From Fimbriiglobus sp. (GTDB lineage: Bacteria; Planctomycetota; Planctomycetia; Gemmatales; Gemmataceae): a stretch of 43,513 nt of DNA. The DNA lies in contig JANYHV010000018.1 in NCBI GenBank assembly GCA_025362195.1, forward strand, positions 1 through 43,513. The letters run 5' to 3'. Numbering within the stretch: the first letter of the stretch is position 1; every line of letters begins with the position of its first letter. Shown in pieces: positions 17,266 to 24,085 of this stretch. The notes under the pieces were generated by a model. That model saw only the letters and a program-made list of their open reading frames with translations. It had not been told where the DNA came from and searched no databases. The position numbers and the translations under genes are program-made.

Positions 17266-18341
17266 GGGGTGAACTCGATGCGGTCCAGTTGGGCCAGGGC
17301 GGCGACCCGGAGCGGTTCGGGGAGTGGGGCGTAGTGGCGCTTGCCGGCGAGCTTCTGGCCCGTCGGCCCGAGCGCCCAGCGGAGGAAGTCGCGAGTCGCC
17401 GGGCCGTTCAAGCCCGACTGCGACCGGTACAGCACGGCGTAACTCGTGCCGACGATGGGGTACGCGTCCGGCCCCGGGGCGTCGGTCAGGTTGCGCGTCA
17501 GGGCGTGCAGGGAGTACGGCTCCTCGGCCGGGCGGGCGTCGGGCGGGCAGGCCGCCGCGGCCGCGATCCCCGCCGCCGACGCCAGCACCGAGTTGCCCGC
17601 CCGGTTGCGGACGCGGCCGAACGGCACCTCGGGGTTCTCCGCCGCGAACGTCAACTCGACGTACCCCACGGCCCCCGGCGTCCGGCTCACGTACCCGGCG
17701 ACCCCGTCGGTCCGCGACTGCGCGATGCCGACGCCCTTCGGCCAGTTCGGCAGGTTGCTCACGCCGACCGCCGCGAGGATTTCGGGCGACACCTTCGACA
17801 GGTAATCGACGAACACGAACGACGTGCCGCTCGGGTCGGCCCGGGTCACCGGCTGCACGGCCAGGTCGGGCAGCGTCAGCCCCGGGTTGAGGGCCTGCAA
17901 CCGCGGGTCGCTCCAGTTGGTGATCGCGCCCAGGTACAGGTCGGCCAGGACTTCCCCGGTGAACTCGACGGGCGGGGCGTCCGCGGGCAGGTCGGGCAAG
18001 TTGTAGATCGGCACGATCGCGCCGATCACGAGCGGGACGTGCAGGACGTCCCCGCCGGTGTCCCGGGCCTCGGCGACTTGCCGCGCGTTCATCGGGTGGT
18101 CGGTGCAGCCGAAGTCGGCGAGCCGGCGGGTCATCTCGCTGATCCCGGCCCCCGACCCCTTGCCCTGGTAGTTGACCTCGACCCGCTCGCCCGTCTCCTC
18201 GCGGTAGTAGACGGCCCAGACCCGGACGACCGGCTCGACGAACGTCGAACCGGCCCCGTGCAGCGTCACCGGCTCGACGGCGGGCGTCGCCGGCCGGCAC
18301 CCGGCGGCGAGCAGCAGGCAAAGCAGAACGGCCGGGCGCAT
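17262..18341 (-). CDS. pstS: Phosphate-binding lipoprotein PstS
   Basis: The 359-residue substrate-binding protein of the phosphate importer. It has a lipoprotein signal with lipobox LAAGC (Cys15), so it is anchored to a membrane after export. Phosphate-site phrases of the family are present: LHGAGSTFVEPVV near the N-terminus, GKGSGAGISEM, FGCTDHPM and RADPSGTSFVFVDYLS. The family's SD (as in GASD) appears here as CTD, a mild variation. It is the first gene of a two-gene unit with the fused permease, with a four-base overlap. TACACT at 18382-18387 (minus) could be its -10 box. I could not find a convincing Pho box by eye. Confidence 0.93.
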   Translation of the reverse strand: MRPAVLLCLLLAAGCRPATPAVEPVTLHGAGSTFVEPVVRVWAVYYREETGERVEVNYQGKGSGAGISEMTRRLADFGCTDHPMNARQVAEARDTGGDVLHVPLVIGAIVPIYNLPDLPADAPPVEFTGEVLADLYLGAITNWSDPRLQALNPGLTLPDLAVQPVTRADPSGTSFVFVDYLSKVSPEILAAVGVSNLPNWPKGVGIAQSRTDGVAGYVSRTPGAVGYVELTFAAENPEVPFGRVRNRAGNSVLASAAGIAAAAACPPDARPAEEPYSLHALTRNLTDAPGPDAYPIVGTSYAVLYRSQSGLNGPATRDFLRWALGPTGQKLAGKRHYAPLPEPLRVAALAQLDRIEFTP

Positions 18342-18381
18342 CGGGGGACACCAGGGCGAGAGCGGCGGCGGACGTGGGTGT

Positions 18382-18387
18382 AGTGTA
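18382..18387 (-). promoter_or_regulatory. Possible -10 box of pstS
   Basis: TACACT read on the minus strand, about 40 bp before the pstS start. No well-spaced -35 hexamer is evident. Confidence 0.25.
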
Positions 18388-18443
18388 CCCGGCCGGCCGC
18401 GCGGGTGTGTGAAGATCTGCGGTAGGCCGCGAACGCGCCCTCG

Positions 18444-18674
18444 TTACAAGCCTTGAAGCACCCGGCCGAGGATGCCGAGGGCCACGCCGACGGCCATGAG
18501 GAGGACCGGCATCTTGGCCTCCTCCCACTTGAGAATGCCGTACACGAACGCCAGCGGCGTGAACAGCAACACCCCGACGCCCCAGGGCACGCTCTCCGTC
18601 CAGGCCTTGACGAGAATCCAGACGTACCCGATGAGCGCCGCCCCCGCGCCCATGAGCATCAGCATGACGACCAT
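18444..18674 (-). CDS. Small membrane protein of unknown function
   Basis: A 76-residue protein that is almost wholly hydrophobic, with three likely membrane segments: about residues 4-23 (LMLMGAGAALIGYVWILV), 30-47 (GVGVLLFTPLAFVYGIL) and 54-73 (MPVLLMAVGVALGILGRVL). A short charged turn, KWEEAK, separates the last two. The ATG at 18674 has GGAGAG upstream. I do not recognise a family with a known role. It lies upstream of pstS in the same direction but with 102 bp between, so shared transcription is uncertain. Confidence 0.65.
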   Translation of the reverse strand: MVVMLMLMGAGAALIGYVWILVKAWTESVPWGVGVLLFTPLAFVYGILKWEEAKMPVLLMAVGVALGILGRVLQGL

Positions 18675-18800
18675 CGTTGCCCACTCTCCGCTCGACGGCC
18701 GCCGCGCCCCCCGGCACAATCGCCGGGTCGGACGAGCCTGGCCGTCGAAAAGCGTAGCGTAGTGAGACGAGTGTCGTCGAGCAAGCGGGGATGCGCGTAT

Positions 18801-18876
18801 CGACCGGCGAGCCGGAAACGTGAGCGACTGGAGGAGCAAAGACCTCCAGTCGCTCACGCTCTCAGATCGCCGGTCG
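18801..18876. repeat. Palindromic repeat, GTGAGCGACTGGAGG family, copy 2
   Basis: 34-bp arms at 18801-18834 and 18843-18876 pair with about five mismatches around AGCAAAGA. The inner 15 bp, GTGAGCGACTGGAGG, match perfectly. It ends 19 bp past the stop of the minus-strand gene at 18896, the same position that copy 1 holds relative to ilvB. Confidence 0.88.
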
Positions 18877-18895
18877 CTGATCGGCTCGCCCCGGG

Positions 18896-19765
18896 TCATT
18901 TGCCGGGCTTCGGGTTGGCGGGGGGCTTCGGCTCGACCGGCTCCCAGTTGGCCTGGATGTTGCGGTCGCCTTCCGTCCAGCTCAGGGACCACTTCTTGCC
19001 GACCAGCTTCGACTTGGTCGTCACGGTCGTGCCGGCGTGCTTGTCGTAATACGGGCCGAAGCCGTACTCGACGGACTCCGCGTGAACGTCCCCTTTGAGC
19101 GTGTACCGGCCGCCGTGGGCCATGTACACCCGGCCGGTGCCGTCGTACTGGAAAACCATGGAGTGGGTCGGCGTGACGTGCTTCTGGATCGTGACGTTCG
19201 TCGCGTTGACCGCCCGCTCCCAGGTGCCGACGAGCGGGGACGGGCCGGCCGGCCCCGGGGGGACCGGGCTGGCGGCGTCGCCGGGCTTGGGGGCGGGGGC
19301 TGTCGGCCCCGGCTTGAGGAACTCCGCCTTCTCGGCCAGCAGCGCCTTGGCGAGCGCGAGGTCGGACTTGCCGGCCGTTTCCGCCGCCTTGTCGAAGGCC
19401 TTTTCGCAGCGGGACCGCGCCGCCGAGACCTTCGTCTGGTAGTCGCTGGTCGCCACCTTGAGGCCCAGGGTCTTGGGCAACTTGCCGTCCGCCTCGAACG
19501 CCTTCTTCTCGTCCTGGAGGAGTTCGGACCGCTTGATCTTGTCGTCGATCTTGAGCTTGGCGTTGTCCAGGACGCGCTTCTCTTCCACGGCGAATTCCCC
19601 CAGCAGGGTTTCCGTCGCCTTGGCCACGTCGGTCTCGTAGGCCCGCTTGGCGGCGGTCAATTCGGCCACGCCCGCCGCGGCCGGGGGGCCGGCCTTCGGC
19701 TGGTCCTGGGCAGCGGCCGACGCGAGGAAGAACGCCGCGAGCAGGAACGCAAACGCGCGAGACAT
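18896..19765 (-). CDS. Secreted protein with helical region and lipocalin-like tail
   Basis: A 289-residue exported protein of unknown function. The signal peptide is about residues 1-19 (ending SAAAQ). Residues about 30-155 are charged and helical, likely coiled coil (TAAKRAYETDVAKATETLL and following), then a Pro-rich linker, then a beta-rich domain from about 180 to 275 beginning LVGTWERA and continuing with FQYDGTGRVYMAHGGRYTL. The LVGTWE opening is typical of small lipocalin-like or calycin domains that measure out as 90-100 residues, but I cannot assign a ligand. The ATG at 19765 is chosen because it starts the signal peptide; the frame is open further upstream to 19849. It ends beside palindromic repeat copy 2. 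Confidence 0.75.
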   Translation of the reverse strand: MSRAFAFLLAAFFLASAAAQDQPKAGPPAAAGVAELTAAKRAYETDVAKATETLLGEFAVEEKRVLDNAKLKIDDKIKRSELLQDEKKAFEADGKLPKTLGLKVATSDYQTKVSAARSRCEKAFDKAAETAGKSDLALAKALLAEKAEFLKPGPTAPAPKPGDAASPVPPGPAGPSPLVGTWERAVNATNVTIQKHVTPTHSMVFQYDGTGRVYMAHGGRYTLKGDVHAESVEYGFGPYYDKHAGTTVTTKSKLVGKKWSLSWTEGDRNIQANWEPVEPKPPANPKPGK

Positions 19766-20054
19766 GGCCGGCACTCCGAAGGGCGTCCGACCCGCCGGGC
19801 GGCGAGTTCGGACGACTGCTATGGTTGCCGAGAATTGGGTTCGGGGCAAGGGCCAAAATCGTCGCCGTCGGCGACAAGGGCGAAGAGCGTGAGCGACTGG
19901 GGAAATAATCGACTATTCTCACACTCTGCACTACATTAATAAAGTCATAAGTCGTTGCGAGTGCGGGGGTAGTGTATTCGCCATAATGGCAGAATGTATC
20001 GGTTTTGGGGATTGTTTCCCCCGCCCTCACGCTCCTAGCTCGCCGGGTCCCGGC
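19766..20054. other. Intergenic region with a repeat half-site
   Basis: This 289-bp gap holds the upstream region of the 19765 gene and the 3' flank of the DUF1080 gene. GTGAGCGACTGG at 19889-19900 is a solitary half of the palindromic family seen at 5-70 and 18801-18876. The stretch 19900-20010 is noticeably AT-richer than its surroundings. No gene is supported. Confidence 0.5.
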
Positions 20055-20807
20055 TTACTTCGTCAGCGGCTTGTACTCGATCTTCTTGAACGTGACGACG
20101 GTGCCCGGGTCGTGGCCTTGCAGGGCGAAGTGGCCCTTCGTGTACGTCGAGTCGGCGTCGGTGAACTCGATCGTCGTCTTGCCGTTCACCTTGATGGCGA
20201 TCGTGTTCCCGACGGCCGTCACCTCTTGCGTGAAGAACTCGCCGGGCTTGTGCGCGGCCGTGTTCATGACGCAAATCTCCTTCTTGTGGTCCTTCAACTT
20301 CGTCCGCCCGTCGGGGTAGAGCGAGCCGGTCTTGATGGCGTCGCCGCCGGTGGCGTTGATCTGCACCTCGTACCCGGGCGGGAAGCCGCCCTCGAACTTG
20401 GTGCGGAAGTACATGCCCGAGTTCCCCTTGTCGTTGATCATCGCCTCGACGCGGAAGACGAGGTCGGTGTAATCGTTCTTCTCGCTGAACAGGTGGCTGC
20501 TCGGGCCGGACCCGACGAGCAGGCCGTCCTTGACCTGCCACAGCGGGACGACGCTGCCGTCCTTGAGCTTGGCGTCGTACCCGACGAGCGTGTCGCCGTC
20601 CTTCTTGGCGAGGATCTCGGCGAACGCGCCGTTCGCCTTCGGGTGGATCTTCCAGCCGGTCAGGTCCTTGCCGTTGAACAGCGACACCCAGCCGTCGGCG
20701 GGGGCATTGTCGGCGCTCTTGTCCTGGGCGGGCGCAGTGCCGGAGCCGAGAATTGCGGCCGCGAGCGCAGTCAGACCCAGGCGGAACCCGTTGCGAGAAC
20801 GAAACAT
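20055..20807 (-). CDS. Secreted DUF1080 (3-keto-disaccharide hydrolase-type) protein
   Basis: A 250-residue exported protein. A signal peptide (about 1-27, ending APAQ) is followed by one DUF1080 domain, a concanavalin-like beta sandwich. DGWVSLFNGKDLTGWKIH is the hallmark opening; NSGMYFRTKFEGGFPPGYEVQI and GHFALQGHDPGTVVTFKKIE are the other conserved strands. Some family members hydrolyse 3-keto-glycosides, and planctomycetes carry many copies; substrate here is unknown. GAGGTG lies 7 bases before the ATG at 20807, fixing the start over longer open frames upstream. It diverges from the YTV repeat protein gene. Confidence 0.9.
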   Translation of the reverse strand: MFRSRNGFRLGLTALAAAILGSGTAPAQDKSADNAPADGWVSLFNGKDLTGWKIHPKANGAFAEILAKKDGDTLVGYDAKLKDGSVVPLWQVKDGLLVGSGPSSHLFSEKNDYTDLVFRVEAMINDKGNSGMYFRTKFEGGFPPGYEVQINATGGDAIKTGSLYPDGRTKLKDHKKEICVMNTAAHKPGEFFTQEVTAVGNTIAIKVNGKTTIEFTDADSTYTKGHFALQGHDPGTVVTFKKIEYKPLTK

Positions 20808-21160
20808 TTGAGGCACCTCAACGCAGGAAATGGGACGAGCGGGGCGGGAAAATTCATCGCCCCGGGTGGCGGAGCCGGTCGGGCAGCGGCACTCTGAAAG
20901 CCTACGCAAACTAGGGCGAAACGGCGATATCCCGGGCGCGGTTGGGAGAATCAGCGCGGGGGAATGGAAAAAATGCACAGTTTGGCTGAGATGTGGTTGT
21001 CGTGCCGGTTGAGGATATCTATCCTTGGGTTCGTAATAGGTGATCCCGGCGATCTGGGCAAGACGCCCGGCCGGGCCTAATCCTCCGCACACGTGGTTGG
21101 TCGCCCCCGGTAACGGATTCCGAAGCCGACCGTGTTTGATTCACACCTGGAGAGACTTCG
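20808..21160. other. Divergent control region, DUF1080 and YTV-protein genes
   Basis: 353 bp between two genes transcribed away from each other. It must contain both promoters, but I see no clear -35/-10 pair. GGAGAG at about 21149-21154 is the ribosome-binding site for the YTV protein. Open frames reading across it look non-coding. Confidence 0.5.
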
Positions 21161-22876
21161 ATGAAGCGACGCGTTCTTACGGCAGCCGTCCTCGGTGCCG
21201 CGGCCTGGTTCTCCCTGACCCCGGCGACGGCCTCCGCGTTCGGCGGCCGGCTGTTCCGCGGCAACGCCGGCGGCTCGTGCGGCGGTTGCGCCGCCCCGGC
21301 CCCCGCGGCCTGTGGCGTCGGCTCGACCAGTGGCTACGCCCAAGGCGGCGTGGCCGGCGGCTGCGGCGACACCGGCACGATGACCGGTTCCACCGGCGGC
21401 GACTGCGGCGCGGCCGTGGCGGCCGCCCCGACCTACACGACGCAAACGGTCACCCGTTACCGTCAAGAAACCCGCCAAGAGAAGTACACGTACACGGCCA
21501 GCGAAGCGGTCACCTCGACCGAAGCCCGCACCGTGACCGAGTACGCCCAAGTCTCGAAGCAAGTCCCGTTCACGTACACCGTCAACGAGATGGTCACCGT
21601 CTCCGAGCCGCGCCAGGTCACCGAGTGCACCCGCGTCTCGAAGCAAGTCCCGTTCACGTACACCGTCAACGAGATGATCACCGTCTCCGAGCCGCGCCAG
21701 GTCACCGAGTACCAGCAGGTCTCGAAGCAAGTCCCGTACACGTACACCGTCAACGAGATGGTCACCGTCTCCGAGCCGCGCCAGGTCACGACGTACAACG
21801 CCGTCACGACCGCCCAGCCGTACACGTACAACGTGTCCGAGCCGGTCACGACCATGACGACGCGGAACGTGGTCACGTGCGTCCCGACGACGACGACGGT
21901 CATGGTCCCCGTGACCCGCACCGTGGCCGTCGCGGCCGCCCCGTCCGTCGGCGACTGCGGGAGCGGCATGGCCGGTTCCCCGGCCGGCGACTGCGGCTCG
22001 TCCGCCGCCACCGGCGGGTGCGCCCCGGCCGCCGCCTGTGCCCCGGCCTGCGAGCCGGCCTGCACGCCCAAGCGGCGCGGCCTGTTCGCCCGCCTGTGCA
22101 ACAAGGGCGGCGATAGCGTCGCCGTCTCCTACGCCCCGGCCGCCTCGGCCTGCGGCGGGTCGAGCGTCGCCACCGGCGGCTGCGGTTCGTCCGCCCCGGC
22201 CATGACGTACCAGACCGTCACCGAGATGGTCGCCCAAACCCGGACCGTCATGACCCAACAGGTCTCGACCGTTCAAGTCCCGGTCACGAGCTACGTCACC
22301 GTCGCCAAGACCGGCACCCGCAACGTCACGAGCATGGTCCCCACGACCTCGACCGTGAACGTGAACGTGACCAAGTGCGTCCCGACGACCAAGACCGGCA
22401 CGAACACCGTCGTCGAAAGCATCCCGACCACGAAGACGGTCAACGTGAACGTGACCAAGTGCGTCCCGACGACCAAGACCGGCGTGAACACCGTGTACGA
22501 GAACGTCTTCACCACGAAGACGGTCAACGTGAACGTGACCAAGTGCGTCCCGACGACCAAGACCGGCACGAATACCGTCGTCGAGAGCGTCCCGACCACC
22601 AAGACCGTCCAAGTCCCGGTGACCAAGATGGTCAACGTGACGAAGGAAGGCACCCGCTCGGTGACCGTCAACGTCCCGTACACCGAGACGATCCAAGTCG
22701 CCGTCGCCGCCCCGGTCATGGCTTCCGGCTGCGGTAGCATCAGCGACGCCGGCTCGTCCTACGCCGCCGCGGCCGCCGTCTCCGGCGACTCGGCCGGTAG
22801 CTGCGGCCGTCCGAAACTGCTCGGCCGCCTCAAGGGCCTGTTCTCCCGCGGCGGGAGCTGCGGCGGGTGCAACTAA
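21161..22876 (+). CDS. Secreted cysteine-rich YTV-type repeat protein
   Basis: A 571-residue exported protein, probably a cell-envelope component. Signal peptide about 1-25 (ending TASA). Two tandem arrays share a 28-residue period: three units at about residues 126-209 (core SKQVPFTYTVNEMVTVSEP) and three at about 399-482 (core VNVNVTKCVPTTKTG), with degenerate units around each. Between and around them are Gly/Cys-rich patches (GGSCGGC at the start, CAPACEPACTPKRRG in the middle, RGGSCGGCN at the end). The YTV motif matches a planctomycete-restricted repeat family associated with cysteine-rich surface proteins; that link is from memory of the family. Cysteine patches could cross-link chains. 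Codons are strongly biased to C-ending, as in highly expressed genes. GGAGAG precedes ATG; a terminator follows. Confidence 0.82.
   Translation: MKRRVLTAAVLGAAAWFSLTPATASAFGGRLFRGNAGGSCGGCAAPAPAACGVGSTSGYAQGGVAGGCGDTGTMTGSTGGDCGAAVAAAPTYTTQTVTRYRQETRQEKYTYTASEAVTSTEARTVTEYAQVSKQVPFTYTVNEMVTVSEPRQVTECTRVSKQVPFTYTVNEMITVSEPRQVTEYQQVSKQVPYTYTVNEMVTVSEPRQVTTYNAVTTAQPYTYNVSEPVTTMTTRNVVTCVPTTTTVMVPVTRTVAVAAAPSVGDCGSGMAGSPAGDCGSSAATGGCAPAAACAPACEPACTPKRRGLFARLCNKGGDSVAVSYAPAASACGGSSVATGGCGSSAPAMTYQTVTEMVAQTRTVMTQQVSTVQVPVTSYVTVAKTGTRNVTSMVPTTSTVNVNVTKCVPTTKTGTNTVVESIPTTKTVNVNVTKCVPTTKTGVNTVYENVFTTKTVNVNVTKCVPTTKTGTNTVVESVPTTKTVQVPVTKMVNVTKEGTRSVTVNVPYTETIQVAVAAPVMASGCGSISDAGSSYAAAAAVSGDSAGSCGRPKLLGRLKGLFSRGGSCGGCN
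21536..21787 (+). repeat. Three tandem 84-bp units in the YTV protein gene
   Basis: Three in-frame copies of an 84-bp unit coding TE.xxVSKQVP[F/Y]TYTVNEM (then [V/I]TVSEPRQV), differing at only a few positions. The near-identity at DNA level suggests recent expansion or gene conversion. Confidence 0.9.
22355..22606 (+). repeat. Second array of three tandem 84-bp units
   Basis: Three in-frame copies coding VNVNVTKCVPTTKTG[T/V]NTV plus a variable end (VESIPTTKT, YENVFTTKT, VESVPTTKT). It has the same 84-bp length as the first array despite different sequence. Confidence 0.9.
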
Positions 22877-22903
22877 GCACGCCCGCGATACCCGATAACC
22901 CCG

Positions 22904-22935
22904 AAACCCCCCGGCCCAAAGTCGGGGGGTTTCTT
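22904..22935 (+). terminator. Rho-independent terminator of the YTV protein gene
   Basis: A perfect 10-bp stem, AAACCCCCCG/CGGGGGGTTT, with a 9-nt loop, running into TTTCTTC, 27 bp after the stop codon. Confidence 0.88.
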
Positions 22936-22958
22936 CGTGAACACTCCCGCCCGTCATT

Positions 22959-23999
22959 TCACTTGATGTCCAGGACGCGCAGGTTGCGGAAGAGGATGTC
23001 CGTCGTCGGGTCGTGGCCCTGGATCGACAGGTGCCCGGCGGCGGTGCGCAGGCCCTTGCGTGCGTTGGCGTCGCGCGGCCGGTCGTCCGTCCAGCTCACG
23101 ACCGGCTCGCCGTTGACCCACGTCCGGAGCGCCGGCCCGACAGCCAGGACGGTCATCGTGAACCATTCATCGTCGTTACTCACGACCTTGCGGGCCGGCA
23201 CGCGGCGGTAGATCGCCCCGGTCCCGAAGTCGGTCGGCTTGGTCCGGTCGCCGCCGGCGAACCCGTTGTGAATCTGGGCCTCGTACCCGGCCTGGTACTC
23301 GCCCGGCAGGCAGCGGAAGAAGACGCCCGAGTTGAGGTTCTTGCCGCGCGTCTTGCAGTCGAATCGCAGCAGGAAGTCGGCGTGCGTCGAAGTCGTCTGC
23401 AAGTCGCCGGGACCGTTCACGACGCGCAACTCGCCGTCGGCCGTCACGTCGAACTTCGACCGTTCCCGCTTCGCGTCCCCGGCGTAAGCCTTCCAGCCGT
23501 CGAGGGTCTTGCCGTCGAAGATCGGCGTCGTGCCGGTGGGACGGAGCATGAATTGGTGGACGACGAGTCGGACCCCGCGGGGCACGGCGAGTGTCGCAGT
23601 GGCCCGCGCCGTCGCGAAGTCGCACCGGAAGCTCGATGTCGTGGGCTTGTCGGCGTCGGCCGTGAGAAGTGGGGTTTTGGACGCGACGCCTTGGGAAGCC
23701 AAAGTCATCGAAACCTCGCCGGAGGCCGCCGGGTCGAGCCGCGCGTAGGAGTAAGTCGCCACCAACTCGCACTGCGGGGTCGCCGCGAGCGACACGCTGA
23801 GCGGCCTGTCCGCCGGCGCGGTCAACACCAGCTTACCGTCTTCAACGGTGGCCCCGTCGGGCCAGCCGAACGCCGATTCGCCGTCGAACAGCTTGACCCA
23901 GCCGTCGGCGATCTGCTTGGGCGTGAGGGGCACGGGGTCGGCCGCCGGCGCGGGACTAGTCAGCAGGCACAGCGCGAGTAGGGCGAGGGTGCGGGTCAC
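22959..23999 (-). CDS. Secreted protein with two DUF1080-like modules
   Basis: A 346-residue exported protein. Signal peptide about 1-19 (ending APAA). Residues about 30-150 begin DGWVKLFDGESAFGW, like a DUF1080 opening, but the rest of that module is short and divergent. Residues about 157-346 hold a full DUF1080 domain, IFDGKTLDGWKAY at its start, NSGVFFRCLPGEYQAGYEAQI in the middle and GHLSIQGHDPTTDILFRNLRV at the end. Glycoside-acting function is known only for some relatives. The start is GTG at 23999 with GAGG seven bases before. It converges on the YTV gene's terminator and diverges from the large permease gene. Confidence 0.88.
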   Translation of the reverse strand: MTRTLALLALCLLTSPAPAADPVPLTPKQIADGWVKLFDGESAFGWPDGATVEDGKLVLTAPADRPLSVSLAATPQCELVATYSYARLDPAASGEVSMTLASQGVASKTPLLTADADKPTTSSFRCDFATARATATLAVPRGVRLVVHQFMLRPTGTTPIFDGKTLDGWKAYAGDAKRERSKFDVTADGELRVVNGPGDLQTTSTHADFLLRFDCKTRGKNLNSGVFFRCLPGEYQAGYEAQIHNGFAGGDRTKPTDFGTGAIYRRVPARKVVSNDDEWFTMTVLAVGPALRTWVNGEPVVSWTDDRPRDANARKGLRTAAGHLSIQGHDPTTDILFRNLRVLDIK

Positions 24000-24085
24000 G
24001 GGCGGTCCTCGGGGCGTCGGGGGGAACTGCCCGCCATCTTACCCGCTTCGTGGCCGCCGTGCGGGGATGGCTTTACACTGACGCG

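Noticed and set aside
18342-18443. Pho box upstream of pstS
   Set aside because: I could not find two CTGTCAT-like direct repeats with 11-bp phasing; regulation by a PhoB-type protein is plausible but not visible.
15259-18717. A single 1152-residue protein spanning pstS and the permeases
   Set aside because: Upstream of 17265 this frame is a shadow of pstS; the GTGA overlap and family N-terminus set the start at 17265.
21536-22606. CRISPR-like regular repeats
   Set aside because: The units are 84 bp, in frame, coding, and adjacent without spacers; they are protein repeats.
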